This document shows positions 34,201-46,863 of a stretch of 64,000 bases of DNA, piece by piece. A program made the position numbers and the translations under genes. The notes under the pieces are model-generated. The model saw only the letters and a program-made list of their open reading frames with translations. It was not told the origin of the DNA and ran no database searches. This stretch comes from Massariosphaeria phaeospora (lineage: Eukaryota > Ascomycota > Dothideomycetes > Pleosporales). Position 1 is the stretch's first letter; every line of letters begins with the position of its first letter. The stretch spans positions 124,001 through 188,000 of the forward strand of contig JAADJZ010000004.1 of assembly GCA_011032825.1 (NCBI GenBank), in the 5' to 3' direction.

Positions 34201-35000
34201 TACAACCTAGCGGATAGAACAACGGCCAGACGTAAAATTGCGATAGACTCAAGAGACCAAGATTGTTGTAGATATAACATGGTGACGGTCGCAGAAGAGG
34301 CATAGTAAAGAATATCGCCAAGGGATTCAATGGTGAGACCCGTCAGAACGTCAAACTGCCCGCAAGCAAAGGAATCCAAGGAATGGGTTGGATGATAAGA
34401 AACGACTCGAGCGGGTGGGTAGATTGCTGATGATTCGTGAGCGTCCAGTATAATGGTGAGCTGTAAAAGCTTCGTTGTGAGATCCAGTACCTATGAGCAA
34501 GTGAGAGTAGCTCAATGGGAAAAGCAATAGTAACAACGCTCATACTGGGTTTGAACGTAGTTGAGACAATAGAGATCAAGAAGTTGGATAATAACTTCTT
34601 TGTGAGAGAGAATTGGCCTAATTCCAAATATGAGATCGTGACAGCTCGACAAGAGAAAGGTACCAAAGAAGTACTCATTGTCGTAGAGGCTATCCTACAG
34701 AATGGGGGTGGTTCTTGAACACGCCCGGAAAACTGCGGTCATGTGGTCCATGGATACGTTTGACAAATAAAGTTGCGTTGATACATGTCGTGGAACTTGC
34801 GAGGATAGTTTCCTGGTCGCACGCAACGCATTGGAGATTCGACAAAAGGCGGAGAAGATGTTGGATATTTCTTCATGTTCTAATCAATGCATGTGCGCGG
34901 CGCTTTTGAAGATATCAAATGGAATCCGGTGGACCGAACAGTGAGCGAAAAGAGTTGAGAAGATCGGTGGAGACTTCCGGTATCGCGCAGCATGAGGTCC
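31201..35000. other. Gene-poor interval
   Basis: 3.8 kb of moderately AT-rich DNA with no frame above about 110 codons and no family resemblance. Unlike 1-11,580 it is not stop-saturated by TAG/TAA in a transposase-like pattern and I find no terminal repeats. Nothing supportable. Confidence 0.5.
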
Positions 35001-37027
35001 TGAACCTGGTGTTACAGTCGAATAAGGAGATCCGGCGTGCCATCTCGAAGGGAATATGGAGGTTGATCGATTGGAAAAGAAAGATGGAAGTTAGATAGAC
35101 CCCCAGAGTGCTGGAAAAACTCCTGAGCTGGGTCTGGGTGAAGCGCATAGCGCAGGCCCACCAGGAAGTATAAGTTCCATCCAAAGAAAGCTGGTCTGTC
35201 GGGCGTGTCCCCACCCCGATGCCAATGCGTTAGATTTCGGTAAGCCAACAAGCTTTGATGAATCTATTAACAGCCTGATCGCGTTAAAACGTTGCTTTAA
35301 ACCCTGGGGCCGAAGTACTTGGCAGGGGCGGCGCCGAGGCGATTGTTACTCGGGTCCACCGAAGGAGCTTTGGCTCCTAAAGGAAAATCGGCAGCGTGTA
35401 AGACTGCTCGAGTGCCTGTCGTGGTATGGATGATGTGAGCTGCAGGGCCGTTGACGGCTTGCAAATGGCTGAAACGGAGGCAATGGAGATGGCGAAGGGT
35501 AGAGAGAAACGGCAGCCCCGACTGCGCTGGCAGTGCTTCCAGCTGTGGTGTGCAACAGGGGCAGCAAGAACGGGCTGAAGACGTGCTGGCAAGGGCTTCG
35601 ACAAACGAAATGAAGGCTGTTCGGGGAACGAGAGGACGCAACCCAGATGGGATAGAGAGCGGTGAATGCAGGCGTGTGCGCTTACTCTAAGCCGCATGCG
35701 GTATCGCTAATGCTTATTTTCCATAGCGGCTAAACCACACCTAGCAAGCGTGCGCTGAGTCGGGTTATCGATAGCTCCCACCTAGTGCCCGTCCAGGCCC
35801 ATGCACTGGCAACCTTCCAGGAGTCAGATGGAAGGCCGTTGGGTGTGAGTGCTTCGAACAGGTGCGCTGCTGGCCAGCGCGTGGCTATCGTAGTTGACCG
35901 TGGAGTGGAGCAGAGCAGAGCAGTATCCGATCAGAGGCGGCGATATGGGTCAGGCTCCCTACGACGAGGGAGGCTGCGATAACAAATCTCCGCAGAAAGA
36001 AAACAGACGCTCGGTGTTGTTTCAAGCGCGCCGGCGGCGGTGATGAAGAGCGTGGCGAAAATAGACGGGCGCAGGCCACGGCCGTCGGTATCGTGCGAAT
36101 CGCGATGGTGACACGGCGCTATGGCGTCCGGCAGACCGCTTCCAGGCCGCCATCTCCACCACTCCACGATGGCACGACCAGACGCAAGAGTCGCGATGTC
36201 ACCTTGCACAACAAAGCGCGCCGCACTCTGCAGAGTCCAAACGGTGGGGAAGGCCGAGTTCTGCCATTATTGGCCGGCCGCAACGACGACGCCCCTGACG
36301 ATTGCATCCCAAAGCGAATCGGTCGGCACCCACGACACCCACTGGCCAAAACAGAATCTGGACAAGGCCGTCCAGGCGCACAGCAAGGTCGCGCTCAAGC
36401 CGACCAGCGCTGCAAAGAACAACAGCACTCCTGAGCACCGGACTTGCGGTGGAAGCCCACTCGAGCGGACAGCAATAGCCGCCGGGCTGACAGCCTGAAC
36501 ATGGCGGCCAGCACGGGGGCACTCTGTGGCCTCGACTCAGCGACGAGCACCAGATGCCGCCAGTGTAAAGCCGCCCCCGTTCAATCACCAGATACGAAAG
36601 CCGCCGCCGCTACCCCTGCACAGGCCTGCCTGACTGAGTCTAGCACCAGGGGTCCAGCTCGAGTGAATGGCCGGCCGCCATGCAGCATCGCTTGGTTCCT
36701 GCATGAGCCCACACACCCACCAGGCCAGCCGCAGTGCCCAAGCACACCGAGCCCCTGGCGCCCGCTACCCCCCTCTTTTTGAGTGGACACTTGTTTCCGG
36801 ACCGCGCTACCGTGCGCGTAATCTCCCACCGTACATAAGATTCTCGTCGCTCGCTCCCTCTCTTGTTTCCTCACTTCACTCAAGCCAATCTACAAGCTCA
36901 AGTCCCTTGACTCCGGTCGTCCATTCGTTGAATACCAACTAATACTATCTTTAATAATTCCTCCCTATCCCCTACCTCACCAACCACCAACACTTCCTTT
37001 CCCCGTTCAATACCTTAATCAGTCAAA
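35001..37027. other. GC-rich upstream region of the wall-protein gene
   Basis: 2 kb. Many overlapping frames of 70-130 codons on both strands (35,297-36,880) reflect high GC and few stops. None is recognisable and they mutually overlap. The last about 200 bp (36,840-37,027) are strongly pyrimidine-rich (CTC/TCACC), as in promoters and leaders of highly expressed fungal genes. Confidence 0.5.
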
Positions 37028-37895
37028 ATGCGCGCTTCCATTGCCATCGCTGCTCTCGTGAGCGTCGCTGCTGCTGCTCCCGGTGGATACGGAGGTTACG
37101 AGGCTGCCCCGCCTTCGTACCCCGTCGAGACCCCCGCTCCTGCTCCTCCTGCCTACACCCCAGAGGTCCCGGCCTACACCCCCGCTCCCCCGGCGTATAC
37201 CCCAGAGGTTCCAGCCTACACCCCCGAGGTCCCGGCCCCCTCCAGCGAGTCGAAGCCCGAGGAGACCCCTTACGTCCCGGCTCCTCCTGCCTACACTCCT
37301 GAGGTCCCAGCCTACACCCCAGAGGTCCCGGCTGCCTCCAGCGAGTCCAAGCCCGAGGAGACCCCCTACCCATCTGAGGCTCCTCCCGCCGAGACCCCCT
37401 ACGTCCCGGCTCCTCCCGCCGAGACCCCCGCTGTCCCAAGCGCTTCGTCCGCCATATCGGAGTCAGGTAAACCATCCGCTCCCCCAGCTCAGGAGACCAT
37501 TTGCCTGACCTCGACCACCATCACAGTCACCCTTCCGTACCCAACTCCCTCCGCCGAGGTCCCCGCAGGTTCAGTTTCGTCCGTCCCGGGCACCCTCGTG
37601 GTTCCTTACCCGACTGCCCCAGCTGTCTCGGTTCCCTCCGTCCCAGAGGTTCCAGGCACTCCTGCTGCTCCTTACCCGATCCCGTCCGGCACCGGCGGTG
37701 TTGCTCCCCCCGCTGGCACTGCCGCCCCCACCGGGTAAGTTTTGCATGTTGCTCGTCTCGGGTGAGCCATAGCTAACAATCTCTAGTGGATACGTCAAGC
37801 CGTCCGCTGCTCCCGAGTTCACCGGCGCTGCTAGCCACGTCCAGATCGGTGGCTTCGTCGCTGGTGTTGGTGCTTTCGCTGCTTTCTTCTTGTAA
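37028..37895 (+). CDS. Proline-rich, GPI-anchored cell-wall protein with tandem repeats
   Basis: Exons 37028-37734 and 37787-37895 (816 nt, 271 aa). Residues 1-17 are a signal peptide (MRASIAIAALVSVAAAA). Residues about 25-150 are tandem PAYTPEV / PAPPAYTPEVPAYTPEVPA units alternating with SSESKPEETPY segments. Then QETICLTSTTITVTLPYPTP, with a single Cys, and more Pro/Val/Ser-rich sequence. The tail FTGAASHVQIGGFVAGVGAFAAFFL has a small-residue omega site (likely Gly/Ala) and a hydrophobic end, the GPI signal. Such proteins are structural mannoproteins or adhesins of the wall. The repeat number is likely variable between strains. Third-position C bias suggests high expression. Confidence 0.85.
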
Positions 37896-40800
37896 ATGTC
37901 ATCTTTCAATCAAGCTTCACCTCATGGTAGGCTATGACATTTCATGATGGAGCTTTTGGTTCGGCCCACGGGTCTGGCCCGGACGATATCCCCTGTGTAT
38001 AGGCTCGAGTAATTGTAATAGGCGGAAGCTGGTTGTAGACAATTGAAGGCTTGATCTAGAACAATATGTCTTCATGCTTGTGATGTGCCTGATTCGCATT
38101 CGCTTTATAGCTTGTCCATCTGTATCGTGACGGTCAATAGAGTTCCCTCGGGTGATGGCTTCGCCCTGTTTTGACATTATCTCTGGCTGCGCCACCTCGA
38201 TCACCGTCAGCGCTTTCGTATGGGGTGATTCGTCTTATCAATAGCGAGTATAGTCTCTGTAGGATACGCTCTTGTATAAGCCGTCTCCGGCACACATCTA
38301 GTCACGCTTTTATCTAATGTGTCACAAGCTCTAACTCCATGATCAAAAATTCCTATACAGTCTAGAGCATGGCTTGGTGTGCTCTTTATCAGCAAACTGG
38401 GGGTTGTCATCCTCAATAATACTCTGGTTGACGTCCGAACAACCTCTTTTCTCTCCCGCTTCGCAATCTCGTTTCCACTATCGTGGTTATCTGTCCCGCA
38501 TTCAGGAATGTGTTGTGCCTCGAAGCTTCCTACCCGCCCGGTCGCGTGGTTCCGCGGTACACCAATCCAACCACGGCAGGGACGGACGTGCCGTACCAAC
38601 AACTGTATTTCGACGTCAAGCTACGTAGCTCCACAATTCAGAAAACACATCGCAAAGGTAATCTGAGTTCTGGCGACGAAAGGCGATGCGATGGGGGTTC
38701 AGTCGAGCTGGCGTGGCCCACTGGCTTTCGTGCGACATCCGGCCGTCTGCGGCGGCCACGCTGCGAGGCAAGGGCAACGTCGTGTCGCCTCGTCTCATCA
38801 GCACCACCATCTATAGATCGTCGCATCGTCATCCCTTTCTTTTTCTCCCTCGTTTTTGATGTCTCAGTCGCACATGGGGAACGTTGCGGCTTTGAAACAT
38901 GACAGGAGGCAAGGGCGGGCAAGATTGGTAGTGCGAGGTTAATCTGACGTCGTCGTGATGGAGAGGGAGCAAGATTGTTCGAGGACGAAGAGTGGGAAGA
39001 GTGGGTTGATATCGAACCGCGATCGATTCGCCTTCGTTTCCCAGTTGTCGCGAAAAGCATCCACCAGGGGATTCATCCAACTCATTGGCGAGGATCATTG
39101 CGAGGAAAACCGCAGGCGCTCTTAATATGAGTTGAATGGGTGGATTGCTTAGGGAGGGACGCTGCGAATAGTCGCACCGGTGGCGATCTCGTCGTATATA
39201 CTCGAGAAGGTGGACGAAAGAAATTATCGCGCTGATACTAACTAAAGCACCTGGTCAGCCAACCCTGAAGATGCAGAAGCGCTTGTGTTACGTCCATTCA
39301 ACCACACCTCCAGGTCTCCCTCTCTTCCTCTGATGTGATAACAGTCCTCCTCCATTTATCAATCCACTTCTAAGTTTTGCAATTGGCTCTCAAGAAAGCG
39401 TATCCATTATTTTTCAGTTTCTCTGGGACAAAGACATAGTTCCCCACCACATGCAATTCTCTTCCAGCCTTTTCCACTGTATCAAATGCGCTTCCAGTCC
39501 ATTTTGACTCCTCCCCCATAACCGAAAAGGGGCAGTGCTTATGGAACCATTATGCATACATGAAAACAGCACCCCAGCAAGCATGTTCATCTTTCACTTT
39601 TCTGTTGCTTTTCCAAGTTGAGAAAGAGCAGCGAATTCTACTCACGTAATGTCTACTAGTAGATTTGAATTGAAAAAGAGGTCATGCAATCCACGTGTTG
39701 ATGATCCTGAATCCAACAAGCGGACCAGGTGCGTCCATACCACCATGATGCACGCTGTTTATTAGAAGCGCTCATCCACTCCGCGCCCATAAACGAATAT
39801 CCTTCGAACACTGCAGGCAGCCCAAAGACCGCTCATTACATCCAGGCTTCAACAGTTTTGGTGTCTCTCCATGTTATTTATATAGCCCTGTTCTTTTCAT
39901 TGGAGCTTTGCTCTATCGATTTGTATATCGGCCAATTCACGCGGTGCTTATATGTCCAGGCTCAAGCTTTTTAGGTGCTCACAGCCAGCGGAGGAATAAT
40001 ACCTCGAAATCTGAGTCTTTTGTCGTATCCTCAAGTCAAGTCAGCTCCTCCCCAGTCCCAGCACCATGGCGACATTGTAACTCCGTTTTTCCTGCCTCAA
40101 ACACATTCGTGGGCGATGAATATTTTTATCCTCAGGACAAATTGTGAGGCTGTAAATAGGATGTCGGGGGCGCGGAATTGTCAATATGAGGGAACACTAA
40201 GTCGATGACAGATTCTTTTAGTCGTAGGACGAGTATTAGGGTGAGCGAAAGGGGGGGAAGCGTCCATCAGAGAAGTAGCTTGTCATTTTAGACTGGCCCG
40301 GTACTGCACGGGAACGTAGCACTCCGTGTTTCGAATGCGCCAAAGATAATACACACACCTAATATTCTTCCGCGGACGTCTCCCAATTGCGAAGTGTCTT
40401 CTCGGCTGCACCGCACATATGTACCCTTGTATTGCCATTCTTTCCTCTTTGCCACCACATGCATATCATTTTATGGTTCCGTTACAAGGAAGGCTTACTC
40501 AGGAAAAGGTTCAGCCACGTATAGCTTAACGAGTTCGTGCATTTGTATGCCATCGAACTGTACCACTGAGTTTTCCGGGGTCAAAGGGCTACTCATCATA
40601 ATTCTGCTGGCGATTTTTGGACACTGGGAAAGCATTTATAGAAGTTAATTCTTCGTCTTTTGTTGTTATGGAGACATATACCCTCGAAACATCGACCGGT
40701 TTCTCGTTTAGGAAAAATCATCGCCGCGACGCATTCTTAGATAGCTTTGGAAGACTCAAGAGGCTCCATTATATGATATGCCATGGTATTTGAAAAGCGG

Positions 40801-41900
40801 CAAGTGCGAAAGATTCGCTCTTGTCATCCGAGTCTTGCTCTTGAGAGGGCGGTCTCCATGTGCCACGCGCTAAGCCATTTATTTTGAGAGTTTTGGAGTG
40901 GAGTGGAGGAGAGGAAGAAAGGACACCAAGCGCTCATAGTTATCACCATGGTCTTTCGGAGAAAACCCAGAGCTCCACACTTGAAAATTCTGGCGATTTT
41001 TACTTTTGTAGAGGCGAAACAGAGAATATATGTTAGCGTTTAACCAGATCAGATCCATCGCGAATATCAAATCAGCATCGTTACTCACACACAGGCTACT
41101 CTGCCTGTTAAGGATCTGTTGTCTGTGAATGTAGCACACACAGCTTCGCCGGAACAGAGTAGTTTCTTCGTCGAAGATGACGTGCCATGTTACGTGTGAC
41201 TTCGGTCCAGACCCCAGTTTATGGGAAACTCAGTTGCGATGGCCAAGCTCGAGTACGCGGACAGAGCCGCAACGCCGCAGCGCCGCAACGAAGATGGGAA
41301 AGGCGCAATCGAAACGAGGGCGGCTTGGGGCTCTTCCGCATCAGTATTCAGACTCGAGGAGGAGTCGGCGCAGAGTGTGAAGCTCTGTTGGTACGGGAAC
41401 TGTGTTGCCGTTAGCCTTCTGTGACAAACCTCGCTGCCAAGTGGCGACCTACCATGAAAAGCGCGGAGCGCCTCCGTAGGCATATAGTTTGACGTTGTCT
41501 GCTGCATATGCTAGGGCACCTAGGGAGAGTGACGACCTCAGGAGAACTGAACCTTTGCTGAGCATGAATCTGTGCGGACGTGACGTGTGCGACCGTGCAC
41601 CTTCCCCACTCGGACGCGCCAAAACCCACCTACTCTGTCCGGACCACAACACACAACGTCGACGTGAACTTGTCCTGATTCAGAAGTACCGTCGAGAGTC
41701 GTTTAACTTGCGTGAAATGAGGAAGATCCAGAGGACAGGCTTCTTTTAATGCCTTCGTGGGGGATGCATGCCCTGTTCATGCGAGAACAGAGCCCTCACT
41801 TAGAGGGGAAGAAACGGGACATAAGACATGTCTTCAAAGGAGTTTATGTAGTACTGACTCGTCAAATTAGCTAGAGCGATAAGGCTTTACTGACGTTGTA
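37896..41900. other. Gene-poor interval
   Basis: 4 kb. Frames up to 140 codons exist around 38,483-39,100 on both strands but overlap and show no family features. The remainder is AT-rich and featureless. No RNA gene, TIR or LTR recognised. Confidence 0.5.
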
Positions 41901-42029
41901 ACAAGCCCGACATATCGCTTCGAATGCCGAATCAAAGATTCCGCGAAGTGCATGCACGGCGGTATACCACAGTGGACGACTCATGTGAACCCATACAGAG
42001 AGATTGGATGATGCCAGGCGCAGACTATG

Positions 42030-43000
42030 TCCCTCGCGAACTCGAAGGTAACGGGTAATCAAAAAATATAATATCACAGACTTTCGATGTCTTGTGGCGT
42101 GAGAGGAACTCCAGTCCGCACTCAACGATGTTGCCGAGATCGTATTTGACGTTATCCATTGTAAAGCTCATGACGTCGATCAGCCCAACCATGGCCTGGT
42201 AGAATGCAGAGCTCATGAAGCCCGTCGGCGGAACAGAGCTGCTGCTGCTTGGGTGAGGAGTGGCCGGAGCCGCAGTGTCAGTGGCAGTAGCAGTGGCAGC
42301 GACAGCATGCCCGGCCGTATTCATATTCGTGTCCGCCCGTGCAACTTTCCAGCTTGCGCCAGACCGCTCGTCCTGGCTTCAATATCTTCTTGCGATACGA
42401 TCGGCTGAGGGCAAAAGCATTGAGGCTTATATCTATGTCGATCTAACGGACGCGTTGTGGTGGAGTTCTGCGTCGCCCTCCTGCAGTGAGGCTTCGGCAT
42501 CCGGGTTTGGCAGATGTGTGGCGCCTATATTTGCGGTTCTTCGTGCGGCGCTTCGCCATGTTTGAGTCGTGGAACTGGCATCGGGTGGCGGCGAAGCGGA
42601 TCTTGATCGAGAGGCACTTCGAGATCAGCACCCACTGAGGCTAATCCCAGTTCCCACGAGGCTGACGTCAAGTGCACAATAGGTGGGAGATTCCTTTGAT
42701 GGTGAAGACACCAGCAGATGCCTAGGGCCGCAACGGGGACATACGTCAGTCTATATCGAAGAAAAAACTTTTCCCTAGGAGCAGCGACGGGTTGAGGAGT
42801 TAGGGTGAGCCGATGACTGCTGCATGGCGAAGGGAGATGGTAGACGAGTCTATCTCTGGCAGCTGACAGACCGAAAGGCGTCGGGAAGTGTTCTTCCATG
42901 GATATTGTTGTCACCAAGTGGGTCAGGAGCGCATCGGATTCGAACTCGGCTCTATTGATGTCATGTTTCACGAAGTCCATGACAGAGACCATTTATACGA
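42030..43000 (-). other. Possible coding exons of an unrecognised gene
   Basis: Three minus segments look protein-like: 42992-42840 (MVSVMDFVKHDINRAEFESDALLTH), about 42545-42430 (THLPNPDAEASLQEGDAELHH in another frame) and 42330-42060 (GFMSSAFYQAMVGLIDVMSF then NVKYDLGNIVECGLEFLSRH). The first and third share a motif-like pattern (VMDFVKHDI / FTMDNVKYDL). I could not join them with credible splice sites over the whole span, and no family is recognised. It could be an unannotated gene or a decayed one. Confidence 0.3.
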
Positions 43001-44062
43001 ATGCTCGAATAGTGACTTGACGCTGTCGGTACCACTTGGATCGAAGTTGTTGATCAATTAATGGTATTATATAGGACAAATGAAGAAGAGGAGGGTAAAA
43101 AGAAGGGGTCGTGGGCAGAGTGCGAAGACCTGTTGTTGGTGTACAAGACGTGGGTCTGCATGCGGTACTACCTGAGTACACGAGTGAGAGCAAACAACAT
43201 GGCCTGAGCTTCCAATAGGACAGCACGGTCTGTTACGCGAATGACGCGAAGAGATCAAACTCCTTCGGTTAATTACTATGGTACCAGGAAAGAAGGCATC
43301 GACCCAAGTCACTCTCGAACAGTAGCTCACGTACGAGTTCTGAGCAAAAACAAATGGCAATATTCTAAAACAACAACATTGCTCAGGCCACAAAAAGACA
43401 GTTCCCAATGTCGTGGACCACGTCTTCAATAACCACCAGACTAATGGCTAGAGTCCGCCAGGTGCCATCGCCGTTGAACTTCTCCAGGTGCAACAAACAC
43501 AAGACCTGTGTCATTCGACACAACGTGGGGTCTTAGTAGTGTGTGTTCGTATCCGTGTCCGTCGGAGTGATAAGGTGTCGAAGAAACGGAAATCGATTTG
43601 CCACATGTTTTGTTGGACTAGACAGTCGGCACTGGTTGGATCGGAAGATGGTGTAGATAATGGACTTATATAGGCGATAAATCTTGGGGGAATAGAAGTC
43701 AGATTCCCGACAACTGAGAGGCGCTGAAAGCGTTCGATGGGCTGATTGGTTTCTGTGGCCAAGTATGTGTAAAGATATTATGCAGTGTAACAAAGATCCT
43801 AGTCCGCTGTTTCCGTGTCACGATAACGACGGGACCTCGATCTGCATAGAGTAGCAAAGAATAGAGGTTCACATTCATCGACAGTAGCATATAGACATCC
43901 CTAGAAATGCTTCTTTCGACCAAGTCATAACCAAAAAGAAAAAGTGGAGGTGGTGGCGACCATAGGCCGAATCGAGCCAAAAAGATCACGATGTAGGTAG
44001 AAGGCGAGCATCTATGTGTTTCCACAGTACAGCCCACTGTTGTGAATGATGGTCCGAAGAAC
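43001..44062. other. Intergenic region downstream of the arrestin-like gene
   Basis: About 1 kb. Frames up to 120 codons on the minus strand lack recognisable features. Nothing supportable. Confidence 0.45.
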
Positions 44063-46843
44063 TCACACCCACCCGTCGCGCTCTCGTTCGTCTTTGGGCC
44101 CGGCAGTGCCCTTTAACCAACCAACGCCGACATTAGCAACGTCTTTCCATCTTTCCACACTTCTCTTCTTCCCGAACCGGTACTGTCTCTCGCGACTCTG
44201 TTCTAGACGCTGTTTAAAGGGCGCCTCTCCTGTCATCCCAAGTCCACCCAGCTCAATGTCTTCTCTTACTTCAGCCTCTCGGAATCCAATTATCGATCGC
44301 TTTGATTTCATTGAGTTCCCTCTGTTGACCGTTCCGGCTTTTGACCTAACAGTGTCATTTGATTGAACCCTTCTCAACCGCTGTTGCAGGTCCGCCCTAT
44401 CGCCATCACCCATAATCCTTGCTTTACGATTGGAGGGTGGCGTGTGGTAATCCCAATTCGAGTTCATGTTTCTCAGACTATATTTCCTCGGACTCTTATC
44501 CAACGCTTGTCCTAAGTCTTGTAGGTCCTCGGCTTGTGCGCGCATGCGTTCAAGTGATTGCATTCGAGGGGCTGCGAAGGCGCGACCTTGGACCGACTGC
44601 GAGGGGCGACGGCCGAGCCGTGATGGGGAGTGCAATCGCTGGTGTGCATGCGCTGTGCGTTTCTCTTCGATAGCGGCAGCGACTTGTGCAACCGAATTAG
44701 GCACTACGTCAAGGGAATTCTTGAGAGAGAGATGTTAGCTGTACGAAGAAGGCGTTGAAATAGAAGAGGAAAAAGAGAGACAGACCATGTGAATGAGCAC
44801 AATTGGGAGTTGAACTGTCACGAGCTTGCTGGAAGAGTCAGCTTGATCGGTGGACTGAACCAAGCTGACTCACCTATGCGAGCTGCCCACGATCACGTTG
44901 AGAAAATATCGAACCTCAAAGTACTTTCCTAGATGAATTAACTTGAGACTTGAAACTGCCTCGGATAAATTAGCTTACCACACTTTACAGTAGCATGTCC
45001 ACGAGGCACTTCTAGATCGCAGGTACGAATATGTGTGTTGTGCGCCGAAACTCCGTGAAAACCAGCGGTGCCTTGTTTGATGATGGCTTTGCTGAGAATG
45101 GACCGTTCATTACTATCGAATATTCGAGCTTGGCCCGCCGACTTCTCCATTGTGGAGGCGGCAGCCTAACGCAGTATCGAATCAGCATCTTGAACCTGCG
45201 GTACATTCTGCAGAACAAACGTGTTTGTAACAGAGAATATCCCTCTCTAACTGCAATTCAATCTTCTTCATGGCCTTCCGACTGTTGTTGGCTATATGGA
45301 CGTCGACATATATGCTGGTACCGCTGACCCAGACCTGCCGATGTAGACCGGCTGTAAGTCGGACGACTTCTACAGTAAGATCACGGGGTTTGATCCATTC
45401 ATCGGATGCTGTTAACGGACTAGGTAATGATACGAGCGCTTTTTCAGCTGGGGTGTATCAGCGGTGTTCATATGCCATGCAGATCAACTTACGATCGTAG
45501 ACGGATAAGACTGAGATATCCTCCGAAGTTCTGACGATATACTGCTTGCCTTGATCTCGAATTAAAAGTGAGACGCAAAGCAGATATCGAATTCGTGCGT
45601 TCTTAGATTGGAAGGGCGGCGGCCCAACATTAAGTGGTAGACTTATGATGAAAGGCAGGTTGGTTACCGACGGCATCAGATGCCAGAAGGGATCATCGTA
45701 CCCCATTTGCTCTTGACTGTCCACCATGTTCTGCGGAGGTGGATTTTGGTCATCAATCAATTCGGTTGCTAAATTGAGAAACACAGATCGTCTGTTCCCT
45801 GTCATTTCTTCTAAGCCGAGTAAGTCGATAGATATCCTTGCAATGTCGAGTGTCCGTCGGTGCCGTATACGCTCAGCATCATCAACGTTGATCTGGACAG
45901 TGCCTTCAATCGAGCCTCCACCCACGAAAACCCCCGCGGTGAGGTCTAGTCCCAGGTTTACTCTAGGGTGTCGATGGGTTGGGAATTCCAAGAGTTCGTT
46001 GGACAGAGGCTCCCGGGTAAATGTTCTTGATGGAATGCGTCGATGGGTGTCATGAGATATTGGATCCAATCTCGCTGCAACGTTCCGTAATGGTGATTGC
46101 GACTGACCGCGGCGTGGAATAGTGTGACCGGAGCCACGGGGAGGCGGTAGGGGTAACGTAGGTACAGTGTTTAGTGAAGGGAGTGGTGGCGGGCGCTGCG
46201 TAATTGGTACTGGTGGTATCGGAGGCGGCTGTCGGGGATGCGACATACTGCGAGCCCGCGTCTGAGACGATGAGCGAGGTGGCACGCTGCAAGGTGGAAT
46301 GCTGTATATACTGGAATGACTATTGTCCGCTGGACTTGGTGGTGATGGTGTTCTAGAGGGTCGCCCTCGTCGGCCAGATCTCGCGCCATTGCTGTCGATG
46401 CTATTCTTCCTGTCTGGATCACGATTCTCCGCTAACCGACTGTCGATACTGGGCCGGTGTCTTGACGCAACGGATGGCCTTCGTGACAGGTCCGTACGCG
46501 ACGCATTCGCGGGGAATCTGTTATCGGACAGAAGCCTTTGCGGCGCTGTTTCGGCAAGACTAGGCTCAGTGAGCTCGCGTATGTCGGACAAGGGACGCGT
46601 TTTCGCCCAGGAGGCGACGTTGCTGGAGTGTGCTCTGGGTTCTCCAAAGGTGCTGTTGACCATGCCTAGGCCACAGCTGACCACTTGACTGGGCGTGGGT
46701 TCTGGCGACGCTGCGAGGAACGAAGAGCTGCTCGCTCGCTCAAGAGTAGGATATTGCTCGGATTGTGGATCTTTGCCAGGCGGCTGCGGCGGCGCGGAAC
46801 CTGATCCCTTCAGCATCCGGCCGGCGAGCTCCGCAAATATCAT
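44063..46843 (-). CDS. Arrestin-like (alpha-arrestin family) protein
   Basis: Exons 46843-45493, 45447-45221, 45165-44979, 44928-44874, 44828-44786, 44719-44063 (2,520 nt, 839 aa), all GT-AG and in frame. The N-terminal about 270 residues are disordered and Ser/Pro/Arg-rich. The arrestin N-lobe begins near HPRVNLGLDLTAGVFVGGGSIEGTVQI and continues with RISIDLLGLEE and VFLNLATELI. The C-lobe includes WVSGTSIYVDVHIANNSRK and HTHIRTCDLEVPRGHATVKCGKYFEVRYFLNV. The final about 215 residues are basic and disordered. Alpha-arrestins recruit Rsp5-type ubiquitin ligases to cargo or signalling proteins. I see no clear PPxY motif. Codons upstream of the ATG (AAKRTPA) are open and preceded by CCAG, so a further 5' exon is possible. 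Confidence 0.8.
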
Positions 46844-46863
46844 CGCAGGTGTACGCTTAGCAG

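Noticed and set aside
34495..34560. tRNA-like start (AGTAGCTCAATGGG)
   Set aside because: The D-arm-like string is not followed by an anticodon stem or T-arm of the right spacing, and the acceptor ends do not pair.
31201..35000. Possible decayed transposon block
   Set aside because: Moderately AT-rich but no terminal repeats, no target duplications and no transposase-like motifs were found, so there is no support.
35297..36880. Dense overlapping frames on both strands
   Set aside because: High GC lowers stop frequency; the frames overlap each other in all phases and none matches a family.
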